Source: Rhytidiadelphus loreus (taxonomy: Eukaryota; Streptophyta; Bryopsida; Hypnales; Hylocomiaceae). Taken from it: a DNA stretch of 64,000 nt. Position 1 is the first letter of the stretch. Every line of letters starts with the position of its first letter. A model generated the notes under the pieces. That model searched no databases. It saw nothing but the letters and a program-made list of their open reading frames with translations, and was not told the origin of the DNA. Shown piece after piece: positions 9,055 to 20,129 of the stretch. Where the stretch lies: NCBI GenBank assembly GCA_947034895.1, contig OX344764.1, positions 55,285,348 to 55,349,347 on the forward strand, written 5' to 3'. The position numbers and the translations under genes were made by a program.

Positions 9055-10991
9055 CGCAAACAGTCAGGACGGTGAAGTTCCACTACTGGCAGGAACCTAA
9101 GCTGCAAACACAGATGAAATCGAAATGCGAATGTGCATTCACCAAAGCGACTTGTTCTTAAATATTGAAGATTGTGCAGCGAGATCCAATGAAGAAAAGA
9201 TTTCCAGATTTAGTATGCTGAGTGGCCTCCACGTCTCTGCATGTACGTGTGAGGTGATCCTTTTTTTGTGGCGGCTGAACTAAAGTAGCCGCTGAACTTT
9301 CCACTACCGCATTCAATGTTTGCACCTACGGACTTAGCAAGTTTAGAAATTGCTATTGTAATCGTGGAATGTTCCACTTTTGCCAGTGGTCCATTCTAAT
9401 TGACTGTCTCCAGCTTGCATGACGGCAATTAATTCGATCATGATGATCAGGTGGCGCCAGGTGTGAGATATCGCTAGCTACACCTATATTTGGTGCTCAT
9501 CTTCAATGCAATGGAAGTGGGTGCCGATTGAGCTGTCGAAGAATAGTATTATTGTGATCCAAGTTTGGTGTAACAGATCCTCTTGCTTGTTTACAGAAAT
9601 CTGAGGAGCTCCGTCTGGAAAGTGTTTTCCATCACGAGCATCTATGCTGCAACTGAATCATAGCTGACGTGTTTTGTATCCTTTGCATGTGTCAACCTAA
9701 CTGAGAAAAACATATGCGTTTGATTTTCCAGTACCGAAATCGCTAGTCCAGGTACAAATCAGTGTAGATAGTACTTACACTTAGGAGAATAGACCCCCTT
9801 CGAGAGTATTTTTAATTCATTTTTGCAATCAGAGACCACACATATTAGTGAAGGGAGATGAAGAGTGTTCCCTAGAACAACCCAGAATAGGTTGATTTTT
9901 TTTCACATGAATTTGAATGAAATAATAATGTGAAACAGTTCATTGACATTTTAAATTCTGACTTATAATAAATTGACTATGAATTTCTAAAGACATAGGT
10001 GTAATTGGTAGTTTGGTGATGATAGATTGGACCAATATGAATGTCAATGAACCGTTGAATGGAGAACTGAAAAATTATGGAGCATTCCATAGTTCTTCCT
10101 TTTACAGAATGATTCACATCATTCTATTCTTTAATATACATGTTAATGAATGTATGTTGAACTGATTTGGATTTATATTCACATTGATCTTTTAACCCCT
10201 GGATGTCTGGATTGATCTCCTAAATTGACGATTTGAGAGAAAATATTAAAAGTACAATTTGGAAAATATTTAGAGTAAGGATAAAAATGAAAGCTGTAGA
10301 TTTTGATTTTTAAATTCTATCCTGAAGGCTACATCTGCTAATGCAATTAACAATCTTTTTCAAAAACATTTAGAATGAAAATGAAAGAATTTATTCTAAA
10401 TTCAAATGTATCTAAAATATTGTAATTTTTTTAGTGCGATTTGACGGAATGCATTTGAAATTTGGATCTCTAAATCGGGTGATTTTTTGAAATTTTTATA
10501 TCCTTCACATGTTTGACCTCATTTTTGCACATCTAGTTTTGAAGTAAAGTCAATGCAAATTGACCACTTGACATACTTCCGCATTTGAAATATTAGAAAG
10601 GTATATATTCTAGTAATCCCCGAATGCAACCAATGGATAGGACAACTTCATAAAGAATCACTAAAAATTAGGATGACTATCATCCAAGCAGATATAAGAC
10701 AGAAAGATGGATTTGAATGTGTTCATCATGCACAAAATGGACGTTAGAGCGCTCCAAGGTTAAAGGACGGACTTATATGAAGTAATTTCATGGGTTTAGG
10801 ATTTCAAGAATCCGTCCTTTGAATTCTTTAAAGTAAAAATATATGGAAATTCTAATGAATTTGACATTAAGAATCTCCCTGTACACATCTTTTGGGGCAT
10901 TGTAATGCCCCAAAATGGCTACCTAAACGTTCAGGGGTATGAAATCAAAATGTGCATTCAAGGTACTGTGATCCATTTCTAAAACTCTTTG
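9055..10991. other. Intergenic, no feature recognised
   Basis: AT-rich DNA upstream of the putative copy A start. No ORF of note, no repeat pair and no structured RNA that I can support. Confidence 0.35.
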
Positions 10992-11217
10992 CACTACACT
11001 AATGATGATAAATAGTGTTACCTACACTAATTGATTTAAAAGAGCAATAAGTTTTTACTGTTGACGAATAATTCTACGAACTATAGGTGTAAAGTTCTCC
11101 CACTTAAAATGATATTAGGATCTGTAAACTCAGTAAAAGTATTCATCAAAAGTAAAAACTTATAGCATTTCTAAAATAGTTAGTATGGCTAACACTATTT
11201 ATCATCATTAGTGTAGT
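10992..11217. mobile_element. MITE with about 28-bp terminal inverted repeats
   Basis: Left end ACTACACTAATGATGATAAA continuing into TAGTGTTA. The right end is its reverse complement (TAACACTATTTATCATCATT then AGTGTAGT). A second inner pair (AAGTTTTTACT / AGTAAAAACTT) extends the fold. Total about 226 bp, non-coding. No convincing target-site duplication, so the superfamily is not assigned. Confidence 0.75.
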
Positions 11218-12189
11218 CATGGTAGTTCTATTGGGTGATTGTAATAGATCCTCAAAGACTCAAACATTTGAGAGTCCTAATAAAATGAAGAAGTCATTTC
11301 TTAAATGAAAGTAAAGAGAGTGATCTATCTATACCTTACAAGAGGAACTTAATGTTTGCGAACGTGGATGAAGTGTACAAGAAATATACATACTGAGAAG
11401 TGCTTTAAAAATAAATTCTATACAGACGGCATTGTCCAAGTACAAATTCAAATGTATTTGGAAGCATCAAAAGTACAAAATTTTTGTAAAGAGAAACTGA
11501 CATGAGAAAGTACTTCTGATAATACATTTTGTCCACTCGCTCTGTCCTCCACCATGTCTTGCGATGAGACTAAGTTCTACACCTCCACATTCTCCTCCGC
11601 AACACTAGTTCCAGATTCATATTGAAGGACTTTTCGAAGGTTGACTGCTGCCGATTGAGCTGTCTTAGACACAACTCTCTTTCCGCGATTCATTCTAGAC
11701 CTCCTAAGTGACTTGAGAGATGAGAAATACAAAGATGAATGCCTCTTACACTTCCTATACTGCAATGAGAGTGAGGTAGAAAAGCTATAAGAATCTGAGA
11801 GCATGAGTTCAGAGCATAGTGTATCCAACCTATCACTCTAAAATGGTAATGCTAATCCTCTTGCAGAGCTTCAAAGACAAGTGCTATTGAGAATTGGCCT
11901 GAGTTTATATCTGATTAGAAGCCATCTATATTTTGTGTACAACGCGTTACCCTATAGTAGGGTGTTGACAAACGCGTCCACCAAGAATGACAACTAATAA
12001 AGCTAACATTGATATTAATGCGCCGTCAACATTTGAAATAAAGCAAATAATAATAGCACTATGACAGTGTCCTCTGCCTTGCTGGTACATTCCAAAATGA
12101 ATTTGTGTGGTGCGCGGCATTTTGGCGCAGTCACTTATTAGAACACTCTTTAAATTGTAATTAATAGAGTCACCAAACCCTTTTACAAG
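11218..12189. other. Spacer upstream of plus-strand transposase, nothing firm
   Basis: It should contain the 5' terminal region of the transposon at 12190-20129, but I could not identify terminal inverted repeats. A short minus-strand open frame at 11577-11828 (Ser/Arg-rich) has no recognisable family. Confidence 0.3.
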
Positions 12190-13855
12190 ATGCCTTGCAT
12201 TCGTGTAGATGGTCATGATGTTCCCCTTGTCTTTCCTGTAGACGATGGAGAGCGGACTAGAGTCATGAGCCATCTTCTTCATGTTTGCTTTAGGTTCATA
12301 GAGTCCTCCATCTATGTTGAAGAAGAGAGGAAGTCCAAATCAGGAGAGCTGGAGCAATCAATTCCAATAGTGAGGTCTTTAGAGGAAACAGGGCATTGTT
12401 GGTACCTTGCACTCGGAAACTATAGAGCGTACGGGCTGCCTTTGAGTATGCTAGGTGCTTCAACAGAGATTCGAAGTCGTCAATCAGACACCTCTACAGT
12501 GAATATGCCTTATGTCACTCAATCCATATCACCGAGTCCACCTCGTGAAGTCTTTCCAGTCCTTCATAATAGTGCAATTCTTCAAGCAGTGAAGGTTGAG
12601 AAACTAGATACAATCATAGAGTTGTCTAGTGAATCGGAAGGAGAGTCTCCAGATTTGACGTTGTCGAAGAAGCCATGTCATGTACCACCTACGTCGAAGG
12701 AAGTTGTTTTCTTGAAATCTGAGTTCGTGAGCTTGTCGAATAGCCAAACTCAGTCTCTGTTGTCTCGTCCTCCTTTGAATCCGACTGCCAGCGAGAGATT
12801 GAGCATAATGCAGTGTTTGAGGAGACTAACAAATATGCACCGCTCAAGGAACGAATTGTCAACAATGGATCTCAACAACATGAAACATCACCGCGTGCAA
12901 TATCTTCCACCTGTCTTTGATGGAAATGTTATTTTTGAGTTGCCCCTTTGTGGCTCTGCATCATCTTCGTTGGCAGCAAGGAACTTGGAAGGAATGGATA
13001 AGCGGTATGATGGACACCCATGGTGCAAGTTGGTGACAACAAACATTCACAACTCTGACAATTTGAAATTGCGTAAGTCTTACTGCGCTGGTCATCTTGT
13101 TTGTATGAATTCAGATTGTGATTACTTGAAGAGAGCAGGAAAACGCAACGAAACAGAGTAGACTGATAATACAGTGTTTCCTTTTGTTGTAGGGGAAATT
13201 CCTCCTAAAGATTGTAGTCTACTTTGCAAAGTTTGCAAAGTAAGCCCTACATGCTTGAATACATGCAATGGTAGGATTTACTACTGCTATTCCGAGAATC
13301 CAAAAATGAGTAGGGCCGCTATTCATTTTGGAGATCATAGTCATCCTGTAGCAAAGGGCATGTATAGAGATTCTACAGAAAAGATTTGCGGATTAATAGC
13401 AGAGCAAGTGGCCAAGACCCCCATGGCTACCAACTCTGCAATTGCCCTGTCCGCTAGCAAGGATTTCCTAACGAACTACCTATTTCATAGTGGAGAAGGT
13501 GAGAAGAAGATGTTGAAGGGCGAGGAACTAGAGGAGGTGATGGATCGGTTCCAGTATTTGAGCAATCCAAACATCCGGAATGTAATTTCTTCATTTCGCT
13601 CAAACAACCGAGGAGGAGTCATTGACAATATTATGACTATGAAGAAGGAGTCGAAGTTCGAATTCATACATGACAGTGTCTTCCCTGGACAAGGCAAAGA
13701 GAAGGTCTACATTTTTAAGATGCTCACTGAAGGACCTGGAAGTGGAGTGGACCTGGTGAAGCGCATGCAACTTGGAGGAGATCTTCAGAATGGATGGATG
13801 ATGTTTGACCACGTGAAGCGAGTGAATGAGTGGACTACTATGGCTTGCCACGTGT

Positions 13856-13860
13856 ATGAT
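13856..13860. repeat. Target-site duplication, left (ATGAT)
   Basis: ATGAT directly before the TG of the LTR. The matching copy is at 17728-17732. Removing the element and one copy restores the reading frame of the transposase. Confidence 0.9.
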
Positions 13861-15120
13861 TGTGAGCCCCAAATTCGTCACTTGGGACTCATTGTTTTCT
13901 TTTTTTAGTTTATTACAAATTAAGGCATAAAGTAGTACAAAAAGCCCAAAAAAGAGTGTAAAACCAAAATAGGTATGTCACGTACCAGTATAGCATTTGG
14001 TCATAAATAGCCTTTTATCCATAGATTACCCATAAAACCCACTTGTATATAGGTTAGAACCCGTAGTTAGTGGGAAACAATAGGGCTATTGGGAACTTAC
14101 CCAAAATAGCCCAAAACCTAGTGCATGTGACCATGATAGGCTAAATTAAGTCTTAGGAGAGTAAGGGAGGTCCCCACGTAAATCTCCAAAGATAGGTTCT
14201 AGTTTCCCCATTCCACCGACGAAACATTAGGAATCCAATTTGTTAGCTTGCAGGTGTCACTTGTCCCAGACAGGCCGCATGGAGGAATCCACAGCCGCCG
14301 GATGGTGTTCTCGGATCTGGAACATGTCGGGACATCCACGGCAAAACCCATTCGCCCAAATTCCCTCACATGTGAAAGATTCCCTGACTGCCGGTGATTC
14401 AACCGAAGTCAGTTTTCACCTCGCCACCAATTGTGTGCTAGAATAGCCTAAGATTTGGCACGTGGCTTGGGGGACTCCATGAGAGGTTCCCCAAAAAGTC
14501 TCGGTTTTTTCTGATCTCCAAAGGATCTTTTTCCGAGCGGTCAACCGCCAAAGGCCACGTTGGGAAATTCATAGAAAATACCCAGGCTGCGGTAAAATCT
14601 CACTAAAAATTAGACTACCATCTTTTATGTTAATAACGCGCCCCGACAAAATTCATGGAGTTCCAATAGCGGGAAGCAGCCGAAACTGACAACATCCCCC
14701 CAATTAATATTTACGGCAGGATCTTTGCGGGGTTGACCGGCGTCCCGGGAGCATATGAAGTCGGAACGAAGACATCAAGGAGCCTTTTCTTACTCCCTAG
14801 AGCCTCCCCAACAACCCTAGCTAGTTACCCAAGCCAAAAGAGGTAAACCCCAAAAGTTAGGTTTTTACCCTTTTAATTGGCTCTAGTTGGCACTAGTTTC
14901 CGAGGGGTTTTTTGTGATAGAAATAGGGGGTAGGGGATCCCTTAGGCTAAAAATGGCATTCTGAAGCCATTGGCGCAATCCATTTGCAATTCCGAGCTAA
15001 ACTCCAAAAGTTAGAAACTAGGACCAGCGTAAAACCCAAGATTAGGTGAAAATCTCAAAGTTGGATGAAAATTTGGATGGATGAGGTTACTCGTCGAGGG
15101 GGGGAGTGGGCCCTTGGAAA

Positions 15121-15130
15121 CCTATAATAG
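15121..15130 (+). promoter_or_regulatory. Candidate TATA box of the LTR
   Basis: CCTATAATAG lies about 1.26 kb into the LTR, followed by a C/T-rich stretch. The related LTR has TATATAAGG at the corresponding place (30733-30741). The correspondence supports plus-strand orientation for both LTRs. Confidence 0.5.
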
Positions 15131-17039
15131 GGGGCCCTTCTCTCTCCCAAAACACCCCCAATACTTGTTTTGGGTCCGTGGGTCCAAGTTATCTTGGAAT
15201 TTTTGGCGTTTAGGCCAAAAAACCTCTACGGTGTTTTTGGAGCACTTTTGGCTCTCGTTGTTGTTCTATTTGCAGCTTTTAAAGGTCCTTGGAGTCCTTC
15301 TTCTTGTACTTATGTACTTTGTGTGCTTTCTTTGGCTTTCTTTTGGTCCCATTTGAAGAGTCTTTGGTGAAGTTTATCTTGTGTCGTGCACTAACCCCAG
15401 AGTAACCCCCCACCGTACCTTGGCGATGCCGCTTTGGGGGGCCTTTGGTGCATAAATTCTCTTAACGTTACTACCTTACATGTACATGTGCCTTAGAAGG
15501 AGATCTAACCCTAGTAACCCTTTCCCTTGATTGTGTGGACCCCACCCTTCGGGGGACGGCGAAGCTTTGACCTTGTGACCCTTTGAGTCCTAAAGAGTGT
15601 GTTAAAACGAGTCCTAGACGGCGGAGCTTTGAATCCCAAGCCTTGGCAAGTCCTAGAGTCGGTGTTAAAACCGATCCTACGGCGAAGCTTTGGACCCGGG
15701 AAGGTCTAAGTTCCAAAAGTTTAGTTTCCAAGATCTTCTTGGGAAAGATTAAAGTTTAGCTCCCAAGATACCCCCTAGTTGGTAGAAAGGCAGAAGAACC
15801 CCCATAGGATAGTGGGGCTAACTCTCAGTTTATCCCCTAACGGCGAAGCTCTGCCCTCAAAAACGTCACCTTTAGTCCAGCCCTGTTTTACCCTGACCAC
15901 AAAAAGTAATATCCAGTTTAGTTTTAGTTGAATGGGTTCCCATACGGGAACCCGAGAGGAGGAATTTAGGAAGGAGAGAGAAACCAACGCCAGACCAGCC
16001 ACCAACCACCAGCACCAGTACCGGGGCAGCCCAGCAGCGGGACCGGCAGCCAGCCAGGCAGCAGTACCGGCAGCAGTACCGGCAAAGTATCGGGGGAGCT
16101 TGGGCGGGGAGTCGGGAAGTCCAGGGTGCTTGGGCTGGGGAGTCGGGGAGTCCAGAGAGCTTGGGCGGGGAGTCTAGAAAAGGGGGGGGTGAAAGGAGAA
16201 ATCCTCACCTCAACTAAATTTAGCACTACAGGACGATGCCCTGCGGGGCCCCACCACACCTTTTTTTCGGGTTTTTATCACACTAAGATTGAAACCGGGG
16301 TCTAGTGAAAGACTAACGAAAGGCCAACTCAAGGCTAAAGGAAGAAGGGTGGAAGAGAAGTCGCCATCCCACGCGTCCAAACCTGCACAACCTCTCAAAG
16401 TCCCTCACCAACAAGCCACCTCACACAATGATGACAAGATTAGGAAGGGGGTAGTTATAGGAGGGGAAGAAGGGAGAGACGATAAATAGTGTTGCGTTAT
16501 AGGATTAGGTAGGAAATCTCAAAAGCTTCTTACAACCATTAGGAAGGAGATTAGGATGACACCGAAATGACGACGTAAGGGAATAGGTGATTCTTCCATT
16601 AGATTAGCGTCATATGGTGTAAGGTCTCATTTAAAGGGTTGGTAGGAATAGTGTTGAAAGAAAAGAAGAAGAGGCAAGGAGGAAGGAAGGAACCATTAAA
16701 GGTCTTTAGGGTGTACCACTTCGCCGAGGACTAAGCCGTTGGCATTTTACTACGTCAAAATACGTGTCGACTATGGAATACGAGCACGCGGCTGGAGGTA
16801 TGGAGGAGGAGGCCGCATATGCTAACGGCGATCAGGTGAGTCATTAAACAAATCTCCGGTGTCTCTTTTTTTTCCCTTCTAATTTACGTTAGACTCTACT
16901 AGATAGTGAATAATTCTGATTAGCAAATAGGGATTAGGGGGCCTTGAGTTAGACATAGAAGTTTATCAAATAGGACTCGAAGTATCCAAACCCATTTCAT
17001 ACATAGGAGTGGCCCATACAAGCAACTAAGTTAGATAAA

Positions 17040-17390
17040 TTAAATTAGGAGATAAATTAAACAACTTAAATTAGGAGATAAAAGATAAATTAAATTAGAA
17101 GATTAAATTAGATAAAAGATAAATTAAATTAGAAGATTAAATTAGATAAAAGATAAATTAAATTAGAAGATTAAATTAGATAAAAGATAAATTAAATTAG
17201 AAGATTAAATTAGATAAAAGATAAATTAAATTAGAAGATTAAAATAGGAAAAAAGATAAATTAAATTAGGAATTAAATTAAGAAATTAAATTAGGAAAAA
17301 AGATAAATTAAATTAGGAATTAAATTAAGAAATTAAATTAGGAAAAAAGGATAAATTAAATTAAAGAAAAAGATAACTTAGATTAGGAAA
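17040..17390. repeat. AT-rich tandem array, about 35-bp unit
   Basis: Four to five near-identical units of the type AGATAAATTAAATTAGAAG + ATTAAATTAGATAAA, passing into a variant unit containing GGAATTAAATTAAGAAATT. It lies near the 3' end of the solo LTR. Non-coding. Confidence 0.8.
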
Positions 17391-17727
17391 AGACCCAATT
17401 AACTCAGGAAACCATGGAAGGGACTTAGGTAAATCCCTCCCCAGTCTTAAGAAGGGTCAATTAGCCTTAGATTCCCATAGATTAGGAAAGATTTGGTGGT
17501 AGTTCGCATAGGCTTCCGTTAGGGGACGGTTAGCCCGAACTATTCCCTCGCCAATTGGGGGCAACTCCATTGTCACCTGCGAAAACTAGGAACTTAGTAA
17601 GGAAGATCCATTGCTTGGAAGGCACAATGAACCGACGCTTAGTCACCCGTTAGGTTAGAATTTAGTTAACCCCTAGAACCTAGTTGTGTCCGATTAATTA
17701 CCAAGGGTGGGTAATTAAGCGCCCACA

Positions 17728-17732
17728 ATGAT
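17728..17732. repeat. Target-site duplication, right (ATGAT)
   Basis: Partner of 13856-13860. The transposase coding sequence resumes at 17733 with TCTGAATAC. Confidence 0.9.
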
Positions 17733-18221
17733 TCTGAATACAAGAAAGTCATGACAATTGCAACATGCGATATGCAATCTGAAGATACCGAGATCCAAGT
17801 GCAATTTTGGAGCTCTTTAAACACTGTGATGTCGCGGCATGGTGTGGATCACCCAAATTTCAAGGGATTCATGGCAGATAGCGCTATGGCCAATTGGAAT
17901 GCAGTGCGTATTATTTACGGCAGTGGTTTAGCCAACGAGAAGATGGAAAATCGTGAGAGAACATGTTTGCTGCATTGGACTACCTCTCTGCAGAAGCACA
18001 CGCAAAAGTACATCAAGGAAGCATTTCAATCTCAGCATACTATGTTATGTAAACAATATAAAGATGCAAAGACTATGGAACAAGCAGAGATACGATACTT
18101 AGCAATTCACTCATGGTGGTTGTCATCTGGAGCTGCCAATGAAGATGGGCTTCATCACTTGGACCATTGGCTAGCCTTCTGGCATTTTCGTTACCGGCAG
18201 TGGGGAGGGTTCATGCAAATG

Positions 18222-18740
18222 GTGAGCAAAATTGTTTTCCCTAAATACTTGTTTTACATTGTGGAAGTGGATTTTAGATTCATGTATCTTTTTTTTTTCT
18301 TGAAAAATAGCATTTAGTAGTTATAGGAAAGAATTTAGATGTACAAATGACTTTAAAAAAATGAGGACTACATTTTCTTTTATGACCTTAAACCAGAAAT
18401 GAGGGTAGTGCCGAGAACCCCCAAAACCTAAGTCGGATCCGACTAAGGTTTTTGGGTTGCCTCCCGGTACCCCTAATATTGGTTCAAGGAGTAGAGAAAC
18501 TTTTTCTTATAGCGGACTGACGTCTCAAAATTCACGTGAAGTTGGCTGTTTTGTAGAAGGAAATGTTGTAGCAAATGAGTTTTTTATTTTATTTTTGATG
18601 TCATCTAATTTACTTGAAATGATTTCAACATGACATGAACTGAGATTTTGTAGTTAAGAGTTTTTGTAATTTGGGTTGTTTTGTATGGTAAAATGGTATT
18701 GAATGTAAATGCTGAATAGATTTTGTGGGTGCCTTTGTAG
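18222..18740 (+). other. Intron of the plus-strand transposase
   Basis: Donor ATG|GTGAGC and acceptor TTTGTAG|GATTTAAG. The minus-strand copy has an intron at the same codon boundary (57476-57807). It contains a foldback element. Confidence 0.8.
18392..18483. repeat. Foldback element in transposase intron
   Basis: Outer arms ACCAGAAATGAGGGTAGTG and GGTACCCCTAATATTGGT, with core ACCTAAGTCGG / CCGACTAAGGT. Same family as the elements at 88-529, 3151, 6838 and 7679. Confidence 0.75.
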
Positions 18741-20129
18741 GATTTAAGTTTGGAGGAGATGGCGGATATGCCATCATGCAACTTGTCAGAAACAATGCAT
18801 AACAAATGGCTTCAAATGTCTGGGAATCGTAGAAACAATTTGTTTGACGCCACTTGCGATGACAGTATTCGTGCATGGATGCAAATGACGAACTATCGTG
18901 CATACTTGAAGGGACATGCATCTGGATCTGGTCCATCAAAGGGCGAGTTGAAGTTGAGAGCTGCAAGACGAAGCGGAGACCCTAAGAAGATTGCAGAGGC
19001 GTTGAATACATTACCTGGAAGTGAAGGTGTTGGAAGTCGTATACCTCATTTGGAAGGAGAAGAAATCTTTGGAAGCACAAAGAGGAAGTTGGACGTACCA
19101 ATTGGCGATGCTGGAGACTCACATAGACCAGATAAAGTCAACTTCTCCCAACCTCGTGTTCGAACACGGTCCACAACGGCTTCTGTTGATTCTTCCGGGG
19201 ACAAAGGTAAGGTACCTGATGTGAACACTTCTAGACATGTGACGGTTGCTTTCGAAAGTGATTGTGACACTTCAAAGTGGCACATAGCTAGAATCAGCCA
19301 GAAATCAAATGCGAAATGTTTTGCTCAACAACGGGGTTCAAATATAAAGTGCACTGCAAAAATTGCAAAGGGACAGAAGGGAACCCCTGCTCCTACATAT
19401 CGTGGGAGAAAAGAAGATTATGGGAGTAAGCAAGAGGTGGTGGTTGACTTTTGGTTTTGCGCTGACGACATTGAACGATGTGTGAAAGGAAGCAAGCGTA
19501 AGTGGGTTATAGATTGGCCTGAGGTACCAGAGGTCTGGCCTGTTTTGATTGGGACAGACTTGAGCCGAGATGAGACTTTACTATTGCAACACAGTGGCTT
19601 TCATCTCCAAGAGCGGCCTATACTATCTCCACGTCGACTCTTCAATCTATCGAACATATTCAAGAGTGTGTTGTATGATCAGCCACCTCCAGCAGATGCA
19701 AATGTGTATCCAACGATTCGAAACAATCGAACCATACGGCGAATTGCAAATGCACCAACTATAGAACAACGTAACAAGTGGGAGAGTGCTGGCAATGTCA
19801 AAGGAGAAATTTTGGGAGTTACATTGTTGCCTTTCCCGGGACTAGGTGCAATTGTGTCTCTACAAACCGGATTAGAACATAACAAAAATGTGTACCGCAT
19901 CACAGTGGGAATGTACCCCTCGTGCACATGTCCGGACTATATGAACATGGCTGTTTCAGCCACTGGAGTCCGTCAACAGTACGTAAATTGCAAGCACTTG
20001 TACTATCTATACAGGTACTTCTACAAGATGGACATCCATGAGGACAAATTCATTCATGCACCAAGTTATAGCTTCGACGAGGTGAAGCTTCTTCTAGTTA
20101 AAGCAGGGATCATCACAATTTCAGAGTAA

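Larger units (their letters stand above)
13861..17727. mobile_element. Solo LTR (3,867 bp) of an LTR retrotransposon inside the transposase gene
   Basis: Begins TGTGAGCCCC, ends GCGCCCACA (TG...CA) and is flanked by perfect 5-bp direct repeats (ATGAT). There is no terminal direct repeat within it and no gag/pol ORF, so a solo LTR fits best; a large non-coding retroelement is the alternative. A TATA-like CCTATAATAG at 15121-15130 precedes a pyrimidine-rich region. Further in are repeated GGCGAAGCTTTG-type segments (15556, 15620, 15671, 15841) and an AT-rich 35-bp tandem array. It is related to the element at 29153-32533 in its start, the GCGGTAAAATCTCACTAAAA segment, the GGTTGACCGG segment and its end. 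Confidence 0.8.
12190..20129 (+). pseudogene. MULE-like transposase with SWIM zinc finger, plus-strand copy, split by a solo LTR
   Basis: Exon 1 is 12190-13860 continued at 17733-18221 once the LTR insertion and one target duplication are removed. The frame is kept exactly (557 + 163 codons). Exon 2 is 18741-20129, giving about 1,182 residues. Segments in order: an N-terminal region around LLHVCFRFIESSIYVEEE; a Cys-rich region (CMNSDC, CKVC...C...C); a transposase core with MMFDHVKR..., MTIATCDMQSED and FMADSAMANWNAV followed by RTCLLHW; and a C-terminal SWIM motif CTCPDY...NCKHLYYLY. This order fits Mutator-like DDE transposases. The candidate Asp residues are those in FDH and MADS; I cannot place the Glu with certainty. 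Inactivating changes: TAG at 13159-13161 (the homologue has TGG, Trp) and the LTR insertion. The homologue at 56006-59901 has the same intron position. Confidence 0.8.

Noticed and set aside
15081..16489. Short open frames inside the first solo LTR as possible gag remnants
   Set aside because: No conserved motif and no counterpart in the related LTR at 29153-32533.
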